A stretch of 64,000 nucleotides of DNA from assembly GCA_943370215.1 (NCBI GenBank), contig CALRQC020000004.1, positions 124,001 to 188,000 on the forward strand, written 5' to 3'. Shown here in pieces: positions 1 through 8,300 of this stretch. Source of the DNA: Niveispirillum sp943370215. Lineage in GTDB: Bacteria > Pseudomonadota > Alphaproteobacteria > Azospirillales > Azospirillaceae. Position numbers and translations under genes: made by a program. The notes beneath the pieces were generated by a model. The model had not been told where the DNA came from, ran no database searches, and saw only the letters and a list, made by a program, of their open reading frames with translations. The first letter of the stretch is position 1; the number at the start of each line of letters is the position of its first letter.

Positions 1-214
1 CCCACCGGCTTCTTGTGCCGCGCTTCGTCCTGGAAGCGGATATCGACATAATCGCCGGTTTCCAGCATCTGCCGACTGGCCTGCACATAGCGCGACTCGT
101 CGCGGTCAAAAGGCGGGATGCCAGCAAAGCCCGGCAGAAACGCCGCCAGCGCCACGGCCAGCAACAGCAGCCAATGCACCGGTCGCAGGACCGTCGGGCG
201 GTAAACCCGGCTCA
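1..214 (-). CDS. ArnT-like glycosyltransferase (GT83/PMT_2), N-terminal part only
   Basis: The gene starts at 214 and runs off the left edge of the window, so only about 71 N-terminal residues are visible. They show a hydrophobic segment (HWLLLLAVALAAFLPG) followed by PPFDRDESRY and then QDEARHKKPVG. This is the acidic first periplasmic loop of the ArnT/PMT_2 family, which moves sugars from undecaprenyl-phosphate carriers to lipid A or other envelope acceptors. The start overlaps the stop of the LAB_N gene by ATGA, which implies translational coupling. With the GT2 gene upstream it makes a carrier synthase plus transferase pair. The actual sugar and acceptor cannot be read from this. Confidence 0.8.
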
Positions 215-559
215 TTCCGCCACCGCTGCCGTCTGGCGGGCCGCCGGCACCACCTGGCCCAGTTTGTGCCGGCGGATCAGCACGATGTTGCGGGCATAGA
301 TGATCATGGCCGGGATCTGCCCGGCAATGATGACGATATCCGGCCGCAAGACACCATAGATGATCAGCATCAGCCCACCACCCAGGGAGAAATACCAGAA
401 AGCCTCTGGCATCACACTGCGCCCGGCGCGTTCAGAGCTGATCCACTGCACCAGAAAGCGCATCATGAACATGATCTGCGCCGACAGGCCAAACAGCACC
501 AGCCACCCCTTGTCGGCGATGGCCGCGTGCCACCAGGCATCAATATGGGTCCAGATCAT
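212..559 (-). CDS. Lipid A biosynthesis N-terminal domain (LAB_N) membrane protein
   Basis: This 115-residue inner-membrane protein has about three hydrophobic helices and the conserved stretch RFLVQWISSERAGRS, followed by PEAFWYFSLGGG. That matches the LAB_N domain, found alone or fused to LpxB in other bacteria and often encoded beside ArnT-like and GT2 genes. Its start overlaps the stop of the GT2 gene (ATGA), and its own stop overlaps the start of the ArnT-like gene. The three genes are therefore one coupled unit. A role in moving or presenting the lipid-linked sugar is plausible from context, but the biochemical function of the family is not well settled. Confidence 0.85.
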   Translation of the reverse strand: MIWTHIDAWWHAAIADKGWLVLFGLSAQIMFMMRFLVQWISSERAGRSVMPEAFWYFSLGGGLMLIIYGVLRPDIVIIAGQIPAMIIYARNIVLIRRHKLGQVVPAARQTAAVAE

Positions 560-1275
560 TCAGCTTCCTCCACAGCCTGGATGCCCGGCAGGTTGGTCCG
601 GCGTAACAGCCAGTAGACACCCATCAGATCGAACAGGCCAACAGCCGCGCGACTGAGGTTGGTATATTTGGAGGCACCCGCCACCCGCGCCCGGTCATTG
701 ACCGGCACATTGACATAGTCGGCCCCCCGGCTGCGCACCAGCGCCGCCATATAGCGGTGCTGGCTGTCAAAATAGGGCAGGTCCAGGAACAGGTCGCGCC
801 GGATCAGCTTCAAGGCACAGCCGGTATCAGGGCAGGAATCGCGCAGCACTGCCCGGCGGATGGCATTGCCCAGGCGCGACGTGATGCGCTTGGACAAGCT
901 GGCATCGCGCCGCCGCCGGTTGCCAGCCACCATGCCAATGCCGGGGTGGCGCTGCATTTCGGCCAGCAGCAGGGGGATATCCGTCGGGTCGTTCTGCAGG
1001 TCGCCATCCATCATCAACAGCCATTCGCCCCGCGCCACATGACCGGCGGTGCGCATCGCCGCACTTTTCCCGGCGCGATATTCATGGCGGATCAGTCGCA
1101 AGCCGGCATAAAGACCCAAAAGTTCCCGCACGCGCACCACGGTTTCATCGGTGGAGCCGTCATCGACCAGCAGCAGTTCAAATTCCAGCTTGCCGCGAAG
1201 CGTTTCATAAATCTCCGCGACCAGAGGCTGGACATTGTCCTGCTCGTTCATCAGCGGGATCATTATCGAGAACAA
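556..1275 (-). CDS. Glycosyltransferase family 2, dolichyl/undecaprenyl-phosphate sugar synthase type
   Basis: The protein has about 239 residues with a GT-A fold. It begins FSIMIPLMNEQDNV, then has the nucleotide-binding LLVDDGSTDET, the metal-binding region MMDGDLQNDP, and DTGCALKLIRRD. This is the DPM1/ArnC-like subgroup, which loads a sugar from a nucleotide donor onto a polyprenyl phosphate. I chose the TTG at 1275 because AGGAGG lies 6 nt upstream; the ATG at 1263 falls inside the first beta strand and would truncate the fold. There is no ArnC-type C-terminal membrane pair, so the protein is soluble or peripheral. It is first in the unit with LAB_N and the ArnT-like gene. Confidence 0.85.
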   Translation of the reverse strand: MFSIMIPLMNEQDNVQPLVAEIYETLRGKLEFELLLVDDGSTDETVVRVRELLGLYAGLRLIRHEYRAGKSAAMRTAGHVARGEWLLMMDGDLQNDPTDIPLLLAEMQRHPGIGMVAGNRRRRDASLSKRITSRLGNAIRRAVLRDSCPDTGCALKLIRRDLFLDLPYFDSQHRYMAALVRSRGADYVNVPVNDRARVAGASKYTNLSRAAVGLFDLMGVYWLLRRTNLPGIQAVEEAE

Positions 1276-1431
1276 ACCCGACCTCCTATTGACCGATCGC
1301 CGGTCACACGGATGCACCAGCGCATCGAAGTAATACTGCGGCGAGGAAAGGGAAAGTGATGGTTTGTTAACAACGCATCCCAACGGAATGGACAAGGCGC
1401 CGCATCCCGCCGATCCATCGGCAGACACACT

Positions 1432-1662
1432 ATGCGCATGGAAGAACAGGGTGCTTCCACGGCAGAGATCAGCCGCAATGTCTCGCAGGCCGCCACCGGA
1501 ACACAGGAGGTTGCCGGCAATGTCAATCAACTGATGGAAGCCGCCGCACAATCCGGTGAAGCCGCCAACCAAGTTCTGACAGCGGCGACCGACCTGTCCC
1601 GCCAGTCGGAATCCCTGAAGCAGGAGGTTGAACGGTTCTTGAGCGCCATCAAGGCGGCGTAA
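1432..1662 (+). pseudogene. C-terminal remnant of a methyl-accepting chemotaxis protein
   Basis: The 76 residues read as the last part of a chemoreceptor signalling domain: EEQGASTAEISRNVSQAA, then GTQEVAGN and a coiled-coil tail ending ERFLSAIKAA. In intact receptors this follows several hundred residues of sensor, HAMP and signalling hairpin. None of that is present upstream, where the sequence meets the start of the oppositely oriented GT2 gene within about 160 bases. No convincing ribosome binding site precedes it. I read it as the scar of a deletion or rearrangement that removed most of a receptor gene. A hairpin terminator still follows it. Confidence 0.8.
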
Positions 1663-1688
1663 AAAAGACCGGCAGCCGGAAAGACAGA

Positions 1689-1716
1689 CAGCCCTGGTCA
1701 TCCCCGACCAGGGCTG
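1689..1716. terminator. Bidirectional hairpin terminator
   Basis: A perfect 11-bp stem (CAGCCCTGGTC / GACCAGGGCTG) surrounds a 6-nt loop and is followed by TTTC on the plus strand. On the minus strand GAAA-type sequence precedes it, just after the nicotinamidase stop. It sits between the converging chemoreceptor remnant and the nicotinamidase gene. Confidence 0.8.
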
Positions 1717-1721
1717 TTTCA

Positions 1722-2366
1722 TTACGCCTGAAACAGGGCAAGCTGGACGCCGGCACGCGCCATGCGGCCCATCGCCGCTCCCAATGAATCGTTCATATCA
1801 ATGGCCCTGCACGCATCTTCGACCACGATGGATACGAAACCGAAACGGGTTGCATCCTCCGCAGAATAGGAAACGCAATAATCCAGCGCCAGCCCGGCGA
1901 AGAACAGCCGCCGGAACCCCCGTTCACGGCAATAACCCGCCATTCCGGTGGGGGTCACACCATCATTTTCATAAAGCGCTGAATAGCTGTCTATGGCGGA
2001 CCGGAACCCCTTGCGCACCACCATGTCAGCCGATGCCGTCAGCAGATCGGGATGGAATTCCGCCCCCACCGTCCCCTGCACGCAATGGTCCGGCCACAGA
2101 GTCTGGGGACCATAGGGCATGTCGATCACATTGTACGGCGTCTGGCCTGGATGGCTGGAGGCGAAGGAGGAATGGCCTGCGGGATGCCAATCCTGGGTCA
2201 GCACGACCCCCGCCCCCGCCGCCTTGAAGCGGCGGATCAGATCATTGGCCAGCGGCACCACGGCATCGCCATCGGGCACGGCCAATGCGCCACCGGGGCA
2301 GAAATCATTCTGGATATCGACCAGCACCAGCAAATCGTCGGCGCCTGGATCAAAATATGCGCGCAT
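1722..2366 (-). CDS. pncA: Nicotinamidase (PncA-like isochorismatase-fold hydrolase)
   Basis: The 214-residue enzyme would convert nicotinamide to nicotinate in NAD salvage. The catalytic Asp is in VDIQNDFCPGG, the Lys in VVRKGF and the nucleophilic Cys in LALDYCVSYSA. The metal-binding DxHxxH-type stretch is QDWHPAGHSSF. Length matches bacterial PncA. I chose the ATG at 2366, preceded by GGGGGG about 6 nt upstream; an in-frame ATG lies a few codons earlier. It lies 28 nt after the deaminase gene on the same strand, so the two probably form an operon for base and cofactor salvage. Confidence 0.93.
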   Translation of the reverse strand: MRAYFDPGADDLLVLVDIQNDFCPGGALAVPDGDAVVPLANDLIRRFKAAGAGVVLTQDWHPAGHSSFASSHPGQTPYNVIDMPYGPQTLWPDHCVQGTVGAEFHPDLLTASADMVVRKGFRSAIDSYSALYENDGVTPTGMAGYCRERGFRRLFFAGLALDYCVSYSAEDATRFGFVSIVVEDACRAIDMNDSLGAAMGRMARAGVQLALFQA

Positions 2367-2394
2367 GGTTGCCCCCCACATTGCCAAGCCCCAA

Positions 2395-2904
2395 TCAATA
2401 GGGGATGCGATCGGCCTTCACAATCCAGGCATCGAAGACGGAGAGGGCCGCCACGCTGGGGCGATGCTGACACGGAATGATCCGGGCATCGGGCGGCAGG
2501 GGCACCTGCTCATAGATCAGGGCATCATCAAAGCCGATGGCGGCCGCCTGATCACGGGTATTGCCATAAACGATACGATCCACCCGCGCCCAGAGGGCAG
2601 AGGCCAGACACATCGGGCAGGGTTCACAACTGGCATAAAGCGTGGCGCCCCGCAGATCGAAGCGTGACAGACGCTGGCAGGCGTCACGGATGGCCACAAC
2701 CTCGGCATGGGCGGTGGGATCGTTGGTGGAGGTGACGCGGTTCCAGCCCTGGCCCACCACCTGACCATCCATCACCACCACCGACCCGAAGGGCCCCCCG
2801 TCGCCCGCTTCCATTCCCTGCCGGGACAGGGCAGCCGCCAGAGCCAGGAAATGCTGGTCCTGCTCTTCAGAAATCATGGGTGGGTTCGCGGCGTGATCGG
2901 TCAT
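2395..2904 (-). CDS. Guanine deaminase-like zinc nucleoside deaminase
   Basis: The 169-residue protein belongs to the CDA fold. Zinc ligands and the catalytic Glu are in TAHAEVVAIRDAC and SCEPCPMCLAS. The whole-length pattern (GGPFGSVVVMDG, TSTNDPTAHAEV, AIGFDDALIYEQV and the tail ending in aromatic Y) closely follows the small bacterial guanine deaminase GuaD rather than TadA, which lacks that C-terminal swap segment. The predicted reaction is guanine to xanthine plus ammonia in the cytoplasm. It sits just upstream of the nicotinamidase on the same strand. Substrate preference among purines and related bases is not proven by sequence. Confidence 0.82.
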   Translation of the reverse strand: MTDHAANPPMISEEQDQHFLALAAALSRQGMEAGDGGPFGSVVVMDGQVVGQGWNRVTSTNDPTAHAEVVAIRDACQRLSRFDLRGATLYASCEPCPMCLASALWARVDRIVYGNTRDQAAAIGFDDALIYEQVPLPPDARIIPCQHRPSVAALSVFDAWIVKADRIPY

Positions 2905-2971
2905 CGGGGGCTTCTGACTGGTTCCATTCTCGCTTCACGTTAACGCCCAACGACCGACCACGCCAGCGGCA

Positions 2972-3124
2972 TCAAATTCGTCCCATTAACAGCAGGATCA
3001 GCAAAACCACGACGACAACCGTTAGCAACCCGCTCGGCCCGTATCCCCAGGCTCGGGAATGCGGCCAGGTCGGCAGCGCGCCAATCAAGATGAGAATCAG
3101 GACGATCAAGAGAATGGTGGTCAT
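2972..3124 (-). CDS. DUF3309-type small membrane peptide (50 aa)
   Basis: This short gene encodes MTTILLIVLILILIGALP, then TWPHSRAWGYGPSG, then a second hydrophobic segment rich in Val and Leu ending LLLMGRI. Two transmembrane helices joined by a Trp- and Gly-rich turn, at about 50 residues, are the hallmark of the DUF3309 family, which is common in alphaproteobacteria and of unknown role. GGAGC lies 7 to 12 nt before the ATG at 3124. It stands alone between the deaminase gene and the divergent Rnk-like gene; the 208 bases between it and the latter hold no other gene I can see. Confidence 0.8.
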   Translation of the reverse strand: MTTILLIVLILILIGALPTWPHSRAWGYGPSGLLTVVVVVLLILLLMGRI

Positions 3125-3332
3125 GGTCCGGCCGCTCCTTTTTATCGTTCAGCGCCATGGCGCGGTATCTGCTAAACGCCCTGGCGCCGCCGGTGGCCCC
3201 GCCATCGCAGGGATTAATCCGCTGGAACTTCGGAAAATACGGATGGGGATTGACGGGGCCCGCCACAGGCGGTTTCCTGGCAAGGTACCGGTGACAAGCC
3301 CGGCATCTTTGCAACCCTTTGGAAACATAACC

Positions 3333-3737
3333 ATGAACCGCAAAATTCAGATCGGCGACCCGCCCATCCGCATCCTGCGCAATGACTTGGAAAAGTTGGA
3401 AAACCTGCTGGACCATCTGCATCGCGCCTATGCCCGTGTCTCGCTCTTCCTGCAGAACGAGGTCATGCGTGCCGATGTGGTCGACCGCCAGACAAGGCAA
3501 CCCTTCGTGCAGCTCGGTTCCTGGGTCGCATTTTGCGACGATGAGGGGACACGCCATGCCGGCACGTTGCACCTGCCAGAGGATCGGCAGGAGGCACCAG
3601 CCGACGGCATTTCCATTCTGACCCCCGTTGGGGCCGCCCTGTTGGGACTGAGCCGAGGCCAGACCATCACTTATGAAACGATCGACCGCCGGTCCAAGCA
3701 ATTGACTGTGCTGGATGTGCGGGCGCCTGCCGAATAA
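3333..3737 (+). CDS. Rnk-like nucleoside diphosphate kinase regulator / GreA C-domain protein
   Basis: The 134-residue protein has an N-terminal helical part (LRNDLEKLENLLDHLH) and a GreA/GreB-like C-terminal FKBP-type domain. That domain carries the family signature HAGTLHLPED then ISILTPVGAALLGL and GQTITYE. Rnk proteins bind RNA polymerase near the secondary channel without the cleavage-promoting acidic tip of GreA. The N-terminal coiled coil is short here, as in Rnk. The ATG at 3333 was chosen because the recognisable protein begins there. It is a single gene, followed by a strong hairpin. Confidence 0.82.
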   Translation: MNRKIQIGDPPIRILRNDLEKLENLLDHLHRAYARVSLFLQNEVMRADVVDRQTRQPFVQLGSWVAFCDDEGTRHAGTLHLPEDRQEAPADGISILTPVGAALLGLSRGQTITYETIDRRSKQLTVLDVRAPAE

Positions 3738-3751
3738 GCGGGCTTTCACCA

Positions 3752-3777
3752 ACGCGGCCGGGCCGTTCCGGCCGCGT
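3752..3777. terminator. Hairpin between converging genes
   Basis: A perfect 10-bp GC stem (ACGCGGCCGG / CCGGCCGCGT) with a 6-nt loop lies 15 nt after the Rnk-like stop and 11 nt after the stop of the opposing gene at 3788. There is no U-tract on either side, so it may act with Rho or only as a 3' stabiliser. Confidence 0.6.
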
Positions 3778-3787
3778 CAGGGAGGGC

Positions 3788-4297
3788 TTAACCGAATTTC
3801 AGCAGGCTGGGTGCCTTGTCGATGATTTCTTCCAAAATCATTTCCGCCGTATCCAGATCGCCCTTCAGCTTGTCGCCCAGTTGTTTTTGATATTCCGGCC
3901 GGCGCAATTTCTCCGCCGCATCGTAAAGACTATGCAGTTCGGAGACGAAGATATCCCGGGCCCCCATGGGCAGCATGGTCTTGGCAGACAGCACGAAGAA
4001 GAAACGCATGGAGGCCCGCACCAACAGGCCCAGCATCAGCGTATCCAACCGTGCATATTCATCACGCAGGTCGTCCACCCGCACCGCTTCCACCGACTTC
4101 AGCCGCCCTTCGATCAGGATGCAGAGCGCACGGAATTCACCCACCTTGTTCCGGAATTCGTTATAGGCCTGGAAACTGTCCTTGGCGGCCTCTTCCTCTG
4201 CCAGCTTGGCCAAACGCATGGCATCGCGCGCCTGGGCCTCCAGGGCGCCGACTAGGCTTTCGATTTCCTTGCGGGTGTAGGTACGCTTCTTAACCAT
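3788..4297 (-). CDS. Unknown alpha-helical protein (169 aa)
   Basis: I do not recognise the family. The protein is cytoplasmic, starts MVKKRTYTRKEIESLVG and is almost entirely helical, with heptad-like runs (EALEAQARDAMRLAKLAEEEAAKD and the region after GDKLKG). No signal peptide or membrane helix is evident, although RASMRFFFVLSAKTMLP is a short hydrophobic patch. The codon use matches its neighbours, so it looks resident. The start at 4297 is preceded by AAGTCCCC-type sequence with a weak ribosome binding site. It is divergent from the ABC transporter gene across 178 bases. Confidence 0.6.
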   Translation of the reverse strand: MVKKRTYTRKEIESLVGALEAQARDAMRLAKLAEEEAAKDSFQAYNEFRNKVGEFRALCILIEGRLKSVEAVRVDDLRDEYARLDTLMLGLLVRASMRFFFVLSAKTMLPMGARDIFVSELHSLYDAAEKLRRPEYQKQLGDKLKGDLDTAEMILEEIIDKAPSLLKFG

Positions 4298-4391
4298 TAA
4301 GGGGACTTCTGTTAACCAACGGAACGGTCCCCTGTATAGACCTTACCGCAGCGCAAAGAAAGCGCAGGCACCGCGATTGCGCCCCTGAAAC

Positions 4392-4459
4392 GGTTGGGTA
4401 ACCAACCCCTTATTGCAACCGATGTAACCGAATGGCACCCTGAACTGACATAATCAGGG
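4392..4459 (+). promoter_or_regulatory. Two inverted repeats upstream of the ABC transporter operon
   Basis: The intergenic region before the ATPase gene contains GGTTGG-GTAA-CCAACC (4392-4407) and a CCCTGA / TCAGGG hairpin with a 10-nt loop (4438-4459). The second ends 16 nt before the ATG and just ahead of the ribosome binding site AAGGGGG. The first could be an operator and the second a leader hairpin controlling translation. Both roles are inferred only from position. Confidence 0.4.
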
Positions 4460-4475
4460 GGTCTAAGGGGGCGTC

Positions 4476-5354
4476 ATGCTACAGATCGGCAATCTCAGCC
4501 ACGTTTATGCCAATGGCGTACGTGCGCTGGACAATGTCAGCCTTGAAATCCCGCGCGGCATGTTTGGCTTGCTGGGGCCCAATGGGGCCGGCAAATCAAC
4601 GCTGATGCGAACCCTGGCCACCCTGCAGAAGCCCACCGGCGGCAGCATCCGGTTCGGCACGGTCGATGTGCTCTCCGACCCGATGGGCCTGCGCCAGATG
4701 TTGGGCTATCTGCCACAGGAGTTCGGCGTTTATCCCCGCATCTCGGCGGAGGATATGCTGGACCATCTGGCCGTGCTGAAAGGCATCACCAATACCAAGC
4801 AGCGCCGGGAGCTGGTGACGGAACTGCTGCGCCAGACAAACCTTTATGATGTGCGCAAAAAGGCGCTGGCCGGCTATTCCGGCGGGATGCGGCAGCGTTT
4901 TGGCATCGCCCAAGCCCTGCTGGGCGACCCCAAGCTGATCATCGTCGATGAACCCACCGCCGGGCTGGACCCGGAGGAACGCAACCGCTTCCACAATCTC
5001 CTCTCAGAAATCGGGGAGAATGTGGTGGTCATCCTTTCCACCCATATCGTGGAGGATGTGGCCGATCTCTGCCAGAACATGGCCATCATCGTCAGCGGCC
5101 GCATTGTGGCCCAGGGCCAGCCACTGACGATGATCGAGGGGATGCGCGGCCGCATCTGGCGCAAGATGCTGGACAAGGCCGAGGTGGCAGACCATCAGGC
5201 CCGTTACAATGTCATTTCCACCCGGCTCTTTGCCGGGCGCAGCGTGGTGCATGTCGTGGCCGACAGCGACCCCGGTGACGGGTTCGAGCCGATGGCCGGC
5301 GGGCTGGAGGATGTCTATTTCTCCACCCTGCGCGCCAGCCGCGCTGCTGCCTGA
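4476..5354 (+). CDS. ABC transporter ATP-binding protein
   Basis: The 292-residue cytoplasmic ATPase has Walker A LLGPNGAGKSTLM (about residues 31-43), Q-loop YLPQEFGVYP, signature YSGGMRQR, Walker B LIIVDEPTAGLDP and the switch His in STHIVED. It belongs to the multidrug/CcmA-like group that pairs with large permeases. A C-terminal extension of about 70 residues follows the ATPase core. The gene starts 7 nt after AAGGGGG and is followed after 17 nt by the giant permease-peptidase gene, its obvious partner. The transported substrate is not evident. Confidence 0.93.
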   Translation: MLQIGNLSHVYANGVRALDNVSLEIPRGMFGLLGPNGAGKSTLMRTLATLQKPTGGSIRFGTVDVLSDPMGLRQMLGYLPQEFGVYPRISAEDMLDHLAVLKGITNTKQRRELVTELLRQTNLYDVRKKALAGYSGGMRQRFGIAQALLGDPKLIIVDEPTAGLDPEERNRFHNLLSEIGENVVVILSTHIVEDVADLCQNMAIIVSGRIVAQGQPLTMIEGMRGRIWRKMLDKAEVADHQARYNVISTRLFAGRSVVHVVADSDPGDGFEPMAGGLEDVYFSTLRASRAAA

Positions 5355-5371
5355 GCCGGGAGCAGTATAGT

Positions 5372-8300
5372 ATGTTCGGCAATATCGCCTGGTTCGAGCT
5401 GCGTTACCAGATACGCCAGCCCGTTTTCATCGTCACCGCCCTGATCTTCGGGTTGATGACCTTCCTGTCCGTCACGGTCGATAATATCCAGATCGGCTCC
5501 AACGACGCGGTGCATGTCAATTCTCCCTTCGCGGTGATGCAGACACTGGCCATCCTGTCATTGTTCGGCATGTTCATCCCGGTAGCCATGCTGTCCAACG
5601 TGGTGCTGCGCGACGGGGAAACCCGCATGGCCGGCATCATGCATTCCCTGCCGGTGGAAAAATACCCGTTCCTGGCCGGACGTTTCATCGGCGCCTTCAT
5701 CGCTGTGGCACTGGCCTTTGCGGCCACGGCGCTGGGCATGGCCCTTGGCAGTTGCATGTGGTGGCTGGACCCGGAAACGGTGGGCCCGTTCCGTCCGGGG
5801 GATTATCTGTTCACCCTGGCCGTGATCGCCATTCCCAACCTGCTGGCCACCGGTGCCATCTTCTTTGCCGTGGCCACGGCCACCCGCAGCCTGATGGTCA
5901 CATATGCCAGCCTGGTGGCCGTGCTGGTGATCTATCTCACCCTGAACGCCATCTTCTCCGATATCGAATATCGGCAGATCCGCGCCCTGTTGGACCCGTT
6001 CGGGCTGGCAGCCCTGGGCAATGCCACCCGCTATTGGACCATGGCCGAACGCAATGGCAGCCTGCCGGCGCTGCAAGGCGCGCTGTTATGGAACCGCTTG
6101 ATCTGGATTGGCGTCGGGCTGGGGCTGACGGCGCTGACCATGTGGCGTTTCAGCTTCACCGAACGCGCCCCGCGCAAGGACAAGGGGGAACGCGGGGCCG
6201 CCGCTCCTGCCGCCGCCCTGGCCCATCTGCCCGTCGTGAAGCCCGCCGCTGCCAGCCTTGCCACTGCCTGGGCACAGTTGCGCCTGCGCACGCGTTTTGA
6301 AACCATCTCGGTGATGAAAAGCCTGGGTTTCATCGTGCTGGTGGCACTGGGCGGCTTCAACGCCTTCGGTTCCTTGATCCGCATGGGATCGATGTATGGC
6401 ACCGATGTCTATCCGGTGACCCGCATCGTGGTGGAATTGCTGAACGGCACCTTCAGTATCGTGCCCATGGTGGTTTCCGTCTATTATGCCGGGGAACTGG
6501 TCTGGCGTGAACGGCAGGCCAAGTTTCATGAGATTGTCGACGCGATGCCGGTGCCGAACTGGGTGTTCGTCACCAGTAAATTCATCGCCATGGCGCTGGT
6601 TTTGTTCATTCTGATGGTGGTGGCCAGCCTGATCGGCATCGCTGTACAGCTATACCGGGGTACCGCACCGGTCGAACTCGGCCTGTATCTGAAATATCTG
6701 TTCCTGGCCCAGGGCTGGCAGATGCTGCAATTCGCCGTGCTGTCCCTGTTCTTGCAGGCACTCAGCGGCAATAAATATCTCGGGATGTTGCTGGCGACCG
6801 GCTACATCGTCGCCAGCATGGTGGCCCAGGGGCTGGGTCTGGAAGATAATTTGCTGTTCTACAGCGCCAGTTCGCAACTGCGCTTGTCGGACATGAACGG
6901 CCTGGGCCATTTCGCCCTGCCCTTCTTCTGGTTCTCCCTTTACTGGACCTTTGCCGCCCTGATCCTGCTGCTGGCCACATACCGGGTGTGGACACGCGGC
7001 ACGTTGGGTGGCTTCACCCAGCGGCTGGGACAGTTGCGCCAGGGCTGGACGCGCGTGCAGGTGGGGCTGTTATTGGCCTGCCTGGGCGGCTTCATCGCCA
7101 GCGGCGGCTATATCTTTCGCAACACCCATGTGCTGAACGATTTTGAAACCAAGGATCAACACAAGGAAAAGCAGGTCGCGTTCGAGAGGAAGTACCGCCA
7201 ATATGAGAACCTGCCGCAGCCACGCATCATTGATGTCCGCACGGATATAGACCTGTTTCCCGCCGAACGGCGGGCAGAGGTGCGGGGCAGCTATCTGCTG
7301 GAAAACCGCACCGGCCAGCCAATTGAGCGCGTGCATGTGCTGCTGGACCCTGATCTGGCGACCTCCAGCTTCACCCTGGAAGGCCAGGCCAGCACCGATA
7401 CCGACGCCCAATATGGCTACAGCATCGTCACCCTGGCCCAGCCGATGCAGCCAGGGGAAAAGCGCCGGCTGGATTTCCAGGCCCGCATCCATCACCAGGG
7501 CTTCACCAATGACGGCGGGGCCACGGATGTCGTCTATAATGGCAGCTTCCTGAACAATTTCGCCGTCGCCCCCATCATCGGTTTCAGCCGGGAGATGCTG
7601 CTGCAAAGCCGTAGCGACCGGCGCAAATATGGGTTGGAACCGATCGACCGTATGGCCCTGCTGGAGGATGAGGCGGCCCGCCAGAACAACTATCTGCGCC
7701 ATGACAGCGATTGGGTGGGGTTTGAAACCACCGTTTCCACCAGCAAAGACCAGATCGCCGTGGCACCAGGATATCTGGTGAAGGAATGGACAGATGGCGA
7801 CCGGCGTTATTTCCATTACAAGATGGATAAGCCGATCCTGAATTTCTATTCCTGGCTCTCCGCCGCCTATACGGTAAAGACGGAGCAATGGAACGGCATC
7901 GACCTGTCCGTCTATTACCATGCGCCCCATGAGCGCAATGTGGACCGGATGATCCAGGCGATGAAGGCATCGCTGGAATACTACAACGCCAATTTCGGCC
8001 CCTATCAGCATCGCCAGATGCGGATATTGGAATTCCCGGATTATGCGCGCTTTGCCCAGGCTTTCCCCAACACCGTGCCCTATTCGGAAGGTATCGGCTT
8101 CATCGCCGATAACCGCGACCCGGAAAAGATCGATTATGTCTGGTACGTCACCGCGCATGAGGTGGCGCACCAATGGTGGGCGCATCAGGTGATGGGGGCC
8201 GATGTGCAAGGCGCCACCCTGCTGTCGGAAACCCTGGCCCAGTACAGCGCCCTGATGGTGATGGAAAAACAATATGGGCCGGACAAGATCCGCCGTTTCC

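Noticed and set aside
2940..3752. 270-residue minus-strand open frame opposite the Rnk-like gene
   Set aside because: It is a shadow; the Rnk-like signature on the plus strand and the short DUF3309 gene in another minus frame explain the region.
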